A stretch of 64,000 bases of DNA from Hemerocallis citrina (taxonomy: Eukaryota; Streptophyta; Magnoliopsida; Asparagales; Asphodelaceae): the NCBI GenBank assembly GCA_017893485.1, contig JACEHZ010000594.1:62001-126000 (forward strand), written 5' to 3'. The translations under genes and the position numbers were made by a program. The notes below the pieces were generated by a model that did not search any database, was not told the DNA's origin, and saw nothing but the letters and a program-made list of their open reading frames with translations. Of this stretch, positions 10,350-21,892 are shown piece after piece. How positions within the stretch are numbered: the stretch's first letter is position 1; each line of letters opens with the position of its first letter.

Positions 10350-10948
10350 TGATATGGCTAAAAATGGGGTTAAATCGGAACCGTCCAGATCAAGCACGAA
10401 TCTTGAAGCTCAGGGGTAAAAAGGTAATTTCACATGCAGACAGGTCCAAACCGGGTACTGGGTCTCTTTTGCAAAGAACCAATAACCCGCGAATGGATCC
10501 ACTTTAGCCAGGTACGGGTTCCGACCCTATACAAACCCGGCCCGACAAGAGGGAATCAAGGCCACTGATTTGACCAAATCAAAGGGCTTGATTGACAGTT
10601 ACCCTCTCACCTGGGGATTAGGGATTAGTTTCCTAAACTGATTGGGAGGATTTTACTCCTAACAGTTGGGCAGGAAATCAGGCCCCTAACTTCACTCCTA
10701 TGGCGACTATAAATACCTCCAACCTACAATTGTCAAAGGTTAATCACTCTCTCTATACTTTAAGCTCTTTCTTAATCTTTTCTGATTACTGACAAGAGCG
10801 TCGGAGGGTGCGTCGCCGGAATCAACCCCGATGTCTCGCACTTCCTTGCAGGTTGCGCCAGGAGCAAGAAGGTTTGAGTCAACTGTTCAGGTCTTCCCGA
10901 ACTCACAAATTCTATCTGTTTACCCCCACACCGAAATCAGCGGTAACA
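10350..10948 (+). mobile_element. 3' LTR of the Tat element, 599 bp
   Basis: It begins TGATATGGCT directly after the polypurine tract and ends CGGTAACA. The right edge is confirmed because 10949 onward matches the interior of element C. A TATA box lies at 10708-10714. The 5' LTR is outside the window, so LTR divergence cannot be used for dating. Confidence 0.85.
10708..10714 (+). promoter_or_regulatory. TATA box of the Tat LTR promoter
   Basis: CTATAAATACC lies about 360 bp into the LTR, at the usual U3/R position. A pyrimidine-rich stretch (CACTCTCTCTATAC) follows 35-45 bp downstream. Confidence 0.65.
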
Positions 10949-11353
10949 CCATGGACCTAAAGTTAAATTCTAGCACATTAGATTAATTAAAAGGAGAGCC
11001 CACTAGAATAATTAAGTTAATTAATTAAAATAAAAGCCCATGGGACAAGCCCATTAATAAAATCCTATTTTTAAGTTGTGCATGGACTAATACATGACAT
11101 GTAACAACTTTTAATACACATCTTTAAACTATAGGAATTGTATTCATTCTTGTACATGTGTGTGTGCGCACTAGCGCAACAAAGAGAATAGTGGGAGTGG
11201 CCGGTTTTGGGTAGTGGGGAGAGAGAGGGTTGCGGGTTATGGGGGTTCAGGTTTTGAAGAGTTGAAAGGGAGTTAGAAAATGAAAGGTTGAGTGGGAATT
11301 AAGGAGAGAGTTATTAGGTGGAGATTTATGCAAATTAAACCCTCACCTAATCC

Positions 11354-11361
11354 TATAAATA
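11354..11361 (+). promoter_or_regulatory. TATA box of element A, with downstream 5' splice-site-like motif
   Basis: TATAAATA here corresponds exactly to the minus-strand TATAAATA of element C at 36501-36494. About 200 bp downstream is GAG|GTGGGT (11554/11555), a 5' splice-site-like sequence. C and B have AG|GTGAGTG at the equivalent place. Confidence 0.55.
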
Positions 11362-11486
11362 CACCCTCATTTTTCCTTCTCTTGTCACAACTAAACCAAG
11401 CAAATTAAGAAAGAAAAAGAAAGAGAGTACCTTGTGCTTGGAGGCTTGCTAGGAGGAGAAGGACAAGGAGGTGCTAGTGGAGGTAG

Positions 11487-11520
11487 GAGCTAGGAGCTAG
11501 GAGCTAGGAGCTAGGAGAGG
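11487..11520 (+). repeat. GAGCTAG short tandem repeat
   Basis: Four to five copies of a GAGCTAG unit in the putative leader of element A. The corresponding part of C has a single GAGCTAGGAG. Confidence 0.8.
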
Positions 11521-12299
11521 TCTCTTCATTGTGATATTTTCATTCTTCTTAGAGGTGGGTGATTTCTTACTTTCTATTTGTAGAGTATGCATGCTAAAAA
11601 CTGTAAATGAGTATTTTAAGTTGATGTTGATGTGAAATATGTAGATAAATCCATGCTAGTGTAATATGCTATGAATGAGAATAGTCTTGTGGTGATGAAG
11701 CAAATAATAGATACCATGCTAATTAGAAAGAAGATTTGTGACTAAAGAACTAATACTGTGAATCATGTTAGTATGCTTATAGATTTTTATACATGTTGAA
11801 TATATGAAAATTTGTTGAAGGATGTCATATTCAAATCATGCCTTAGAATCCTAATGACTAAGAAGTAAGAAGAAAAGCAAAACAAAATTTAGTTAGTGCA
11901 ATGAAATGTGTTGACATATGTATAATTGTCATGTTGTATTTGAAAATATAAATTTTTGCATTTAAAAGGTTTTTTGTGAAATTCTCATGATTAAGAGACA
12001 TGTTGGTATCGTAAATTGTATAAGTGAGAACATAAACTAGTTGTATGAACACTATTATTAAATCCAAGTTTTGAGAAAAATACAAGCCTATGTGTAAAAT
12101 GAGAAGAGGAATTGTTTAAAAAAATGGAAATATGGTTTTAATGAATTTGAAATTTGTTGTTCACTACTTCTAAAATTCATTCTCACTCAAGAGAAAGTTT
12201 ACTTCAAAATCCTAAAAGATTGGATCTTTGGATAAACGAGTTTGTATGAAAAAGAACCAATTTCTGAACAGTTTGAATAAAAGTATATTAATACAACTC

Positions 12300-12575
12300 C
12301 TACACAGAATTTTCACTTGGACATACTGGTTAGCCAGTGCAACACAAAGCCTTGTTTACAAGAGATATTGGGTTCGAAACTTGATAGTCGCATTTATTTT
12401 TGCTCTTTTAATTAATTTCCGAAACCGAGACTTGACTTATGAGCATTTCGGCTAAGGACTTGGACACCAGAGTCCATTGGACTTTCTGGCTAGCAGGTTT
12501 GGGCTTCAGGGCGTTACTGTAGCTCCTGGCCGATCCTGGGTTCGAAATAGAGAGCCAATTTTTTTTTTTTTTTTG
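12300..12575 (+). mobile_element. Possible tRNA-derived SINE, dimeric, inside element A
   Basis: Two tandem tRNA-like halves are visible. The first has an A-box-like TGGTTAGCCAGTG (12327) and B box GGTTCGAAAC (12371-12380). The second has TGGCTAGCAGG (12487) and GGTTCGAAAT (12539-12548), followed by an uninterrupted T tract to about 12574. A/B box spacing fits RNA polymerase III promoters. I could not define flanking target duplications, and a chance resemblance is possible. Confidence 0.4.
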
Positions 12576-13874
12576 AGTTTTGATCTTTTTTTTAGACTTT
12601 AATTGAGAATAAAAGATTAAGAAAAACAATAGAATTTTCTATAAAATGAAATAGAGTTTATTAAAAAGAGTTGCAAAATTTTTCGAGTATATTTGAGATA
12701 CAAAAAAATTGAAAATTGAGATAGAAAAATAAATAATGTGAACTTAAAAATCTATTATTTAAGAATAGATCTTTCTTTCATTAAGAAGAGTAAAATATTA
12801 GTTTGTGAAGTGATTGTTCTTGAAGAAATTACACTTTTATTTTGTTTAAGAAATACTTTGAACTGAATTGAGACATTGTAAGAGTTTGAATTTGTTGATA
12901 AAATTTCATGTAATGAAATTGTGTTCTTGAAAGAAATTCTTTGCTTGTAAAGATTATGAATGAATGAATAGATCATGAATAGTGTCAAGACTATGAAAAA
13001 GTTTACTTTGTGGATAAGTGTTAAGACAAGACTATGATTACTTTGTGAATAAGTTGAAGATGAAAATATCTAAGTTTAAGACATATTTATTGAAGGGTAT
13101 GTGTACCCATGGATTCTTGTACATTAAAAAGTTGTGATTTAGAGTTAGTGAGATCTCGGGTACCGGCACTACTGAATTGAAAAAGAGTTGAGATATATGT
13201 TGAGAAATGACCATGGAGCAATATCGTAATTGTTGATCAAGTCCGGTAGGAGGTAAAACTAATTATAGCTATGGAAATTTATTCATGTCTTGAACTAAAT
13301 AATTAGGCACATAAGTGAAGATGTAGTAAACCTGGGCAAACGTAAGTGGGGCACTCTATATAGTCGGGTGGTGGATTCCGGGACTATAGACCCAGTCGGG
13401 CGGTGGATTCCGGGACTGTGGTTGCTTCGTGGGAGACGCCCTTTTATTTTAAATCCGGAACTATGCGTAGTCGGGCGGATAGTTTACCATTTTCTAATGT
13501 ATATACGTATACCGGGGCTAGAGGGGCACTTGCGGGATGATTCGCAAGATGAGGGATCTGTTATAACAGTCGGATGGTGGATTTCGGGACTGGAATCCAT
13601 ATTCGTGGAATGATCTAAACCTTGTCTTATTACTGGGTAGTTTTCATGGCGATGGACCGAACCTTAAATGTGGAGTACGTAGGTGCTTGCCCTCGGACCT
13701 ATGTAGTATGGGATGCATAGAATCCGAACAAGTATGCATTAGTGTCATCCTCGTATAAAAATGTGTGCATTAGGCATTAAGGCATCACATACACTTACAT
13801 GTTTAGAGTAATCACTTTTGACACTTTATTGTTCATTCAAATTGTGGTTTGTTAAAGTATGAAATCGTTATACT

Positions 13875-13896
13875 CGTCAGTTGTAAGTGACTGACG
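13875..13896 (+). other. Conserved hairpin near the 3' end of element A
   Basis: CGTCAGTTG...CTGACG inverted repeat, about 270 bp before the element end. It matches hairpins at 34274-34295 (C), 55899-55920 (D) and 62564-62585 (E). Confidence 0.65.
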
Positions 13897-14162
13897 TGCC
13901 CACAACTTAATATGCAGGTAATGGACTTTTTATGAAGAAGTAAACATGTTATGATGCAGTTAATGACTTACTTTGATAAAGTTGTATAAGTTGTATTTTA
14001 TTTTCAATGTTGTATTTCTTTTATTCTTCCGCAGTGTAAACAAAATGTAAAGAACTCTGATGTATGTTGAAAAGTTTTAATTTTCTTGTAAAATTGTACG
14101 AAGTGAAGTAAAAATCCTGTGAAATATCGAATTCGGTCTTATTTGGAATTCGGGGCGTTACA

Positions 14163-16530
14163 CTCGCTAATAGACTGGAAAAGATGATGGATGGTCTCAT
14201 TAGTCACGATCAGACGAGGTTCATTAAAGGGTGATGCATTCAGGACAGCATAGCTACGGCTGAAGAAACTATCCACCAATGCCACACATCGACTGCTAAG
14301 AGCTACCTCCTGAAGCTGGATTTCGAGAAAGCTTATGACTCGGTCGAATAGGACTGCCTCCTGGAAGCGCTGGCTGGAAAAGGGTTTGGGGAAAGATGGA
14401 TGAGATGGATCCACACATGTCTTACCACCAGCAGAATTGCAATTTTGGTAAATGGGGTGTCGGGCCACCCTTTTTCGTGCAAACGGGGTCTCAAACAAGG
14501 AGATTCGCTCTCACCCCTTCTCTTCACCATTGTGGCAGACGTACTTCAGTCTATGATGGCTAACTGCAGTAGAGTAGGTTGGATTGTATCGGTAGCCAAG
14601 GGAGTCAATTGACAAGGCTACTCAATCCTCCAATATGCCGATGACACTTTCTTATTTGGTAATGGCAACCTCGGGAGAAACAACCGTCTTCAAATGAATA
14701 TTATATAGTTTTGAAGCTTGGTCTGGCCTCAGGGTGAACTTCCACAAAGGTGCTCTCATCCCCATTGCCCTGACAACAGAGGAGGCACTAGAACATGCCA
14801 CAATTCTCAATTGCTCCACAGAGAGTTTCCCCATTCAGTACAAGGGATCGCCACTAAGGACGGAGAAACTCAAAAAGGCTGATTGGCTACCCATTATTTG
14901 ACCAGGTTGAGAAACGCCTAACAGGTTGGAAAGGTAAAGCCCTATCATTGGGAGGGAGAGTCACGCCCATTAATGCAGTCCTATCAAATCTCCCAACCTA
15001 CTATCTGTCTTTCTTTGAATTGCCGTGATGGGTAATTCAGAGAATTAACCGGACTCGAAAATGGTTTTTATGGAAATGGGCAGACCCGGATCGAGGCGGC
15101 TATCACCTTTAGATAGGAGAAGGCATGCATGAAAAAGTTGCATGGAAGACTAGGAATTATTGATCTTCGAGACACGAATCTTGCTCTCTTGGGTAAATGG
15201 TGGTGGAAGGCTTTCCACCCCAATGGAGAAGGGTGACAAGATTTTGTTCAGGGATATCTGCATGAGAATGGATCGAGAAATCTGGGCTTCAGGGTAGGCC
15301 CACGTGTATCCTGGTTTTGAAAGGCATCGCTAAGGCCTGTGAACCCTTCATTAGTTGTGTGACATCAGTTATCGATAACATAAGACTCACCAGATTCTGG
15401 TGGGATAAGTGGTGTGGTGGTCACACACTCAAAGCCCTGTTCCCCAATCTATATGATCAAGCATCACAACCACACTGCACGGTGGCCGCTGCCTGGAAAA
15501 GAGGCACCTGGAAACCACCCTTTAAACAACCGCTTGACCAGGGCTCTCAGATTAGACTCATAGAGCTTCAGACCTACATCACCAGCGCTGGAATTAGCTC
15601 CTCTTAGGGGCCAGATAGGAAACCCTAGGGATTGGAAAAGAACCGCATGTTCACCGTTCACTCCCTATATAACCACATTCAATTTAGGGGATGTACCCTA
15701 AAGTAGGCATGCGTCATTTGGAGGACAAAAGCCCCGCTGAAAAATCAAGGTTTTCTTATGGCTGGTGCTGAACGATGTGATTTTGACTAGAGAAAATCTC
15801 ACTAAACGCCAACCGAATGTGGACTCTCGTTGCAGGTTCTGCCATGCTACCTTAGAAACTAGAGACCACCTCTTCTTACAGTGTTCTTGGAGCAAGGCGG
15901 TACTTGTTGAGGTACTCAGCGCCCTTAGGACGAATCAGTACCCTAGTGTGTACGACGGCCTGTGGGTAGGTCCTAAATTTGCTACTGAGAGAAGAACTAT
16001 GAGAGAAGCATGGTACATCGCTATCGCTACAACGACCTGGGTTCTTTGGCTACACAGGAACAATTTTTATTTCCGCAGATCTTGTAATAATATATCTGGT
16101 AATTTGACTCACATTATGCATTTTATTTTATTTTGGGCTATTGTGGCCTCAGCAGGTCCCAGGGGGAAGATAGCAAGCGTATTCCAGGTTGAGGATTTTG
16201 ATGATGAGGAAGTCGAGATCGGTCCGACGATCGACTAACAGCCAGCTAGGCCCCTACTGTTGGTAGATACCCACCGCCCCAGGGTTTGTTGGGGGGACTT
16301 GTTGTATTTTTGGTTTGTCGCATGGACACGATGTATTTTGGTATGGACATGATGTTTCTTGTTTTGTCGCATGTATGTCTTCTTTTGTCCCACCCCCCAT
16401 GCTTGGGGTGGAGTTTATGTAATTTTGTTATGTTTGTAGGACCTTGTATTTGGCTCAATACTCTGAGTTTATTTTATTAACCTCTTCTTAATGAAACAGG
16501 GTGGTCATACTCCACCTTTTCTACAAAAAA
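14163..16530 (+). pseudogene. LINE-A: 3' part of an L1-type LINE ORF2 (RT and zinc-finger region), degenerate
   Basis: The reading starts abruptly at the edge of element A with LANRLEKMMDGLI. The same point in LINE-B is 29374, so A is inserted in the RT domain. RT motifs QTRFIKG, KLDFEKAYDSV, PFSCKRGLKQGD, SPLLFTIVADVLQ and QYADDT are visible but broken by stops and shifts. The C-terminal zf-RVT region (CRFCHATLETRDHLFLQC, ~15830-15885) is readable. The 3' end (TTAATGAAACAGGGTGG...TCCACCTTTTCTAC) is followed by an A tract at ~16526-16534. Both LINE copies share this 3' end. It is non-functional. Confidence 0.88.
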
Positions 16531-16764
16531 AAAATGAGCTGAGATTGAAAGCTATACATAGGATAGGTGTTGTAAATTTGTTCCGTTTTAAAACATAAAT
16601 GAAGATAGAGTATATAGTTATTCGTATACCTCAACCTAAAATTTTCCAATTTACGACCCCGCTTACAAAATTTGAATAACTAACTCAACAAGATTAAAGC
16701 AATTCAAAAAAGTATCAGTATCAAACTATTACACACCATGATATGAGACTGTATAAAAAAGCTG

Positions 16765-17948
16765 ATGGAGCTAACGGAGTTTGAGCTGAGTGGCTGTGGG
16801 CGTACAGAGAAGGTCCGCCACCAACCCCAATCACCAGCGACTGATGTCCCTTCTCCTACACCCCCTCCATCTGCAAACCCACCTTCTCCCCCTCTGCCTC
16901 CTCCCCTACCTCTTTCAGTACCTTTCTTGGCTAATAACCCCCCTGCCCGAAAACCCCTGTCTGCTGACCAACCCTTTCGACGAAGAGAATTGGAGGCTCA
17001 GACAACGTCGACACCCTGCACGTGCACACCGTAGTGCGCATCAACGTCGGCTTGGGTGAGAGTACAATCATCATCGCCCCGCTTTGCCCCTGCCAAGAGG
17101 ACGGGCCCATAGAGAGGGTCCTCCTACTGGCTCTTTCGTGCGTAAGATAGACCACCGCTCAGACCTTCGCCGCTTCCATGGCGAGAGGAGTGATCAGCGT
17201 GGCCAGGGTCAGCGGTTGCACCACCTATAATCTCACACTCAAAGGCCTCACCTCCTTCCAAACTACCATTCCTTTCATCACCAGCACCAACTTCACCCAC
17301 TAAAGCATCACCAGAACAAAACCCCTCGCTCTCCCAACCACTCCTTGCGCAAAGGCCATTCCCCACCCCCACCCCCTCCTAACACCACCACAACCAAGGG
17401 CTCCAGCCACCACCACAAACCCCAACATCCATCACACATCCCCCCAGTCTCCCCCACCACCGAAGTGGGAGGCTAAAGTCCCCAAAACCCCTGCCCTAAA
17501 ACTCATACCCAACTCCATTCCCCCTATCTCTGATCACCACCTCAGCCCCCAACAACCTTCTGTCAACCCTGCCCAGTCTCCCCCAACTCAGATTTGGGAG
17601 GCTCAAGCTCTACTTAAGTCCATCGTCGAGAGGGCCCAAGAAGGGGGTCCACAAGACAAGGCCACAATGGAGAGGGCTCTTGTCTCGATTGGAGATCGCA
17701 TTGAGACTGAGCCATGGGTGGAAGTCATCAGTAAAGCTAGGAAAAGACACAGTAACTCCCCCCCTTTACAGACAGAAAACAAAAAGAAGCAAAGGAAAGG
17801 GAAACACAAACCGGTGTCGTGTTCCAACTGCGGAGACTTGGGGATTACCAGCAAGATTGTAAGAAAGAGGTGTGATGCCTTAAGTGTATGAAATGGGGAC
17901 ATATGTCGTACGTTTGCACAAACGTCATTACCTCTAATAACGATGATG
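16765..17948 (+). pseudogene. LINE-B ORF1, N-terminal part (proline-rich, zinc knuckles)
   Basis: Pro/Ser-rich low-complexity protein in shifting frames. Near 17815-17930 come two CCHC-like zinc knuckles (CSNCGDLG and, after a frameshift, a second Cys-rich copy). Nucleic-acid-binding knuckles of this sort occur in ORF1 of plant L1 LINEs. The reading continues across element B into the DUF4283 part, since the TSD flanks join in frame (VCTNVITSNNDDERPIRKG). Confidence 0.68.
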
Positions 17949-20016
17949 TGTAGCGCCCCGAATTTTCAATATAATATCTCAAAAATACGTGGCACAATTC
18001 CCAGCATCAACCTCAATATAATAGTAAATATAGTCAAAACACAGATAAATCTTTCAACTTTTATTACATCAATTCTTTAAAAAGCACAACGGAAAATTAA
18101 ACACCTTGAATTATAATTTCTTTCTTTTACAACACATTCTTTTACAATTTACATAAGCCGCATTATCATTATACCACATGCATCTAAATCCCAATGCTAT
18201 ATGTACCTACCTGTAAAATATGAGGCTAGAGATAATCCTCACCCCCAAAACTACAGGGGTCAGCCATAACGGTGTGAGTGACATCAAAAGAAATACAATG
18301 TAAGTAAAACATGAAGAACAAAGTTATAAATAATACATACCAACAGTAATAACAAATGGAAAATGAAATAACAATAAATAAAACATAAAAACATCGAGTG
18401 AAACTAGACTAAGTGTCAAGAGTAGGAAATAGAAAACAAACATGCATAAAACCAAGCCAAGAAAACACAAATACAATATGATGACTCTCTAATACATACT
18501 TGTCGGATTCTATGCATTTCATACTACATAGGTCGGGTGCAAGCCCTTATCGTTCTCCACTTTATAGGGTTAGATCCGTCGTTATGCATCTAATCCTACT
18601 GTGGTGATGAAAATAAGATCCAAAATACTCCGCGAATAGGCATCACAACCCTCAACGCGCAAGCATCATGTAATAATAGCTCAAAAAAAGGGAGAATCAC
18701 CTCTCTGCCGTGTACCCCACCGCCGCCCCTCAATGTGCAAGTACACAGGCACATCCCATGAATAAACCCATCAGCCATCGACATGCGAATGTACCTGTAT
18801 GTTCCATGAATAGGCACTGCAGACCCTCGACACGCGAACATACTAATAGTCCTCTCGAGACAGAACACAAAAGTCCTAGAACGCATTCGTTGGACTGGAT
18901 CCCAATAGCATATACTTACGTTTTCCAAGTTCCATCACATCTCCACTAGTGCATGTCCTTAAGTTGATTATTATTAATAAAACACAAATTCCCCCTTTTT
19001 AGAGTTAGTGTATCATGCCGGACTTAATTCCACAAAACAACCCCAAGACCCAACTGGTCCAAATCCACAAAATCTCATTTGTCGGTTCACAGGACCCCCG
19101 CTCAACTCCTAAAGATTCACAAATCGAATATCAACACAAAATCTTTCATTAAAACTATTAATTTCATCATCAAAACGTTTATATCAAGAAAACTTCTTTA
19201 AGTCAACAAAACCCAAATTCATTCAAAATACTTACAAATTTCCATAACTGAAATAAAATATTAATTATATTAAATAACTGAGAATCATATTTTGAAGTCA
19301 TAGAAAATCACAAAGCATCAATTTCTTCAAAAACCATATATATTTCACTTTATAAAGTCAAAGAAATACAGCTTAAATTCTATTATAATCAAAATGTAAC
19401 TCTCTGTAAAATACTGTAATCATAACAAACATCACCTAAAAGAGTAGATCAATAATCCATAAGTTCAAAGAAACAATCGTTCAAGAAAACGGAGAAAAAC
19501 TCAACCAAAACAGTCAGCCAAAGCACTGACAGTCGACCGTCGAACTTTGTTCAAAAGTGGTCGGTTGACCGACATGCAAAAATCCCAAAATCAAATAATT
19601 GGCAGTCGACCGATACTTCTAGTTCAAAACCCAGGCAGTCGACTGACATGTTGAGAAAATCACAGCTTTGAATTTCGTGCACCTTTTTACTGATACTTCG
19701 TTAAATCTTTGTAAAATCATAAATTTGCAAAACCAAATTTTTGAGATGATCAAATACAAGTTGTCTAACATACTGGAGTTTATAAAACTAATCAAAACTT
19801 CAACAAATTCATAAAAGAGTAATTTTTCACAAAACTCTTCAAAAGAGAAAGTAAAATCTATATAATAAAACACAAAGAAAGCTATCAAGTGGCTCTCCTT
19901 CAATCCTCCCAAAATCAAATGCCCATATCTAACCTCACAAAATATATTCCCCCCCCACCCAAAAAAAATTCTCCCCAAAACTCACATTCAAATCCCCCCC
20001 AAAACACTCATTTAGT

Positions 20017-20020
<4 letters not shown>

Positions 20021-20101
<81 letters not shown>
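20021..20101 (+). repeat. (TC)n(TA)n microsatellite
   Basis: About 30 TC units followed by about 10 TA units inside Helitron H1. H2 carries the same compound repeat at 57870-57922. Confidence 0.98.
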
Positions 20102-20102
<1 letters not shown>

Positions 20103-20285
20103 CATGGATTATATATATATATTTTTCATCATGTACTAATGGAAACATGAACTTTTATTTGCAACTAATTATTTTCATACTATTCAAACTTCAGCTACAT
20201 AATTGTTGATTTACTATTTACAAGGCTTTTCATATGCTGTATCGTTCTGAAGACGTGCCGTAGGCACGTGGCCACGGGAAAATCT

Positions 20286-20286
20286 A

Positions 20287-20323
<37 letters not shown>

Positions 20324-20330
20324 CGTGTGT
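20286..20330 (+). repeat. (TG)n microsatellite between the two Helitron ends
   Basis: A TG run with a few GC interruptions, starting at the first CTAG|T end. Confidence 0.97.
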
Positions 20331-20609
20331 ACTCATTATTTTCATACTATTTTCATAATTGTTGAATTACTGTTTACAAGGCATTTAATATGTTGTATCG
20401 TTCTGAAGACGTGTCGTAGGCACGTGGCCACGGGGCAAATCTAGTGTGTGTGTGTATAAGCTCATTTAGTAAATAAGCAATTGATGATGTGACATACATG
20501 TGATTGGATAATCATTAAAAGGGTTAGTTGTCCAATGTATCACATGCATGCCGCATAATCAATTGCTCATTTACTAAATGAGCAAGTTGCTCATATCCCT
20601 TTTACCCTA

Positions 20610-20613
<4 letters not shown>

Positions 20614-20667
<54 letters not shown>
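20614..20667 (+). repeat. (TA)n microsatellite
   Basis: About 27 uninterrupted TA units inside element B. Confidence 0.98.
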
Positions 20668-20670
<3 letters not shown>

Positions 20671-21892
20671 CAAGAATTTTTCTTTTTGATTCAATAACTC
20701 CTCTAGAACTTGTTATACACATACCCCCAACTGATTTCAATAGTTTACCCATGAATAATATGCAATTATAACAACCATTCATCAAGTCATTCTTCATCAA
20801 GATACCAAACAGTGAGTATATCTCTATATTCAACAATAAAGTTATGTTTTGTTCACTTTTATACAATATTCATCATACAGAACATAATAAACATTCAAAA
20901 CAACAAGATCATGAAAGGAAACATCATACTTATGATTTCTATTAGGCTCTTAACAATCTCAAGTCATCTATATGGAATTTAATCATCAATAGCATAGTTT
21001 TCAAGAAAAGATTCAATCTTTATTCATCCATCATCTTAAAATTCCCTAACATGCTTTCTAATAGACAAATCATCACATACAACATGCATACAACAGCAAT
21101 AAGTCAAACATATGTCACTCACCTTTTTGAAGAATCAACCGAAGTAATAAAAAGAATAAGAAAAGTCCTTCATTTTGCAAGAAAACCAAGATCCTCATTT
21201 CGAAACTCCAAGAAATCAATAATAAAGAAAACTCTTTGTGTAGTGCATCAAAGAGACGGCTGCACCTCTTTATATTAGCCCGGAAATAGGGTAATTAGGA
21301 TTTTGAATAAGTTTTGTAAAATATCCCTTTTGAATGTATCTGTACATACATAAATCCTTATACTTGAAAATTAGATCAACCAATTAAATTTAGATTTAAA
21401 AAGAAAAACAAAAAATCAGATCTGGCCGGCACTGGTTTCAAAACCCAGAAACAATATTTGTAATTTTGGCATATAAGTGGGAATTTTGAAAAAAGACCCT
21501 TCTTTAAGAAATTTGCGAAATAAATCAAATCTACTAAAAAAATGTTTACTTTTTACCTTTAAGTTAGCTATGCATCATGCTTAGCCCTAAAGTCTGAAAA
21601 TCTGGAGTTTTCACTCCAAGTGGTAATTTTGCACAAAAGCCCATCTTTTTTGTAATATTTACAAATGGGTCAAATAAATATCAGAAAAATCCAGAAATTT
21701 CAAAAATAATACCTAATAATAAATATTAGGTTTCCCCAAAATTAATTTCTGATTTTGAACTTCCCAAGAAAATATCAAGTGTTTTGCATTGTAAAAGATA
21801 AATTTCAGAAAAAATGTTTATTAAATTATCAAGAATCATTTTAATTCATTTATTAATTTTAAAAAAATTATTTAAAAATCTAGGGTGTTACA

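Larger units (their letters stand above)
1..10948 (+). mobile_element. Ty3/gypsy LTR retrotransposon, Tat lineage (5' part missing)
   Basis: The visible order is end of protease, reverse transcriptase, RNase H, a second archaeal-type RNase H, integrase, tandem repeats, an antisense spliced gene block, more repeats, polypurine tract and 3' LTR. Dual RNase H plus an extra antisense gene between pol and the 3' LTR are known marks of the plant Tat clade (Ogre, Retand, RIRE2-like). Gag, the 5' LTR and the primer-binding site lie left of the window. The right edge at 10948 is fixed independently: 10949 onward aligns with the reverse complement of element C from about 36840 downward, so this copy sits inside LTR-like element A. 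The predicted target duplication is CCATG, to be found left of the window. Pol is frameshifted, so the copy is non-autonomous unless the indels are sequence errors. Confidence 0.9.
10949..14162 (+). mobile_element. LTR-like element A (very long solo LTR, left end removed by the Tat insertion)
   Basis: Non-coding, ending GGAATTCGGGGCGTTACA at 14162, where a LINE reading resumes. It is the same family as element C: the reverse complement of C aligns along most of its length, including the TATA region, the CTTGGAGGCTTGCTAGG leader, the TCGGGCGGTGGATTCC repeats and the terminal hairpin. The TATA box at 11354-11361 sets the orientation as plus. About 0.5 kb of its left end lies beyond the Tat insertion, outside the window. 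TG...CA ends and 5-bp TSDs in sister copies suggest a solo LTR of a gypsy element with LTRs above 3 kb. No gene is seen in it. Confidence 0.8.
19857..20444 (+). mobile_element. Non-autonomous Helitron H1 in element B, with two successive 3' ends
   Basis: It starts A|TCTATATAATAAAACAC. The first 3' end has hairpin ACGTGCC-GTA-GGCACGT and ends CTAG|T at 20287. A second, related terminus with GTGTCGTAGGCACGTGG ends CTAG|T at 20444. The 5' TC, 3' hairpin, CTAG and A/T target are the Helitron hallmarks. Close relatives lie at 57685-58124 and 58938-59475. The interior is non-coding and carries CT/TA and TG microsatellites. Confidence 0.82.
17949..21892 (-). mobile_element. LTR-like element B, 3944 bp, TSD TGATG
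   Basis: In plus coordinates it begins TGTAGCGCCCCG and ends TAGGGTGTTACA, flanked by TGATG at 17944-17948 and 21893-21897. It interrupts LINE-B ORF1 exactly, so the insertion is certain. No gene is present. A minus-strand TATAAAG (21274-21268) followed by AAG|GTGAGTG at about 21122 indicates minus orientation. Internal repeats of CAGTCGACCG type lie at 19530-19645. It shares the TATGCAT..CATACTACATA block (~18510) with A, C, D and E. Best read as a solo LTR. Confidence 0.85.

Noticed and set aside
13368..13613. 81-codon plus-strand frame in element A
   Set aside because: It translates the repeated GGTGGATTCCGGGAC motif; the homologous region of C has no matching frame.
16246..16458. Frames in the LINE-A 3' untranslated region
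   Set aside because: They lie downstream of the ORF2 stop in both LINE copies and are not conserved between them.
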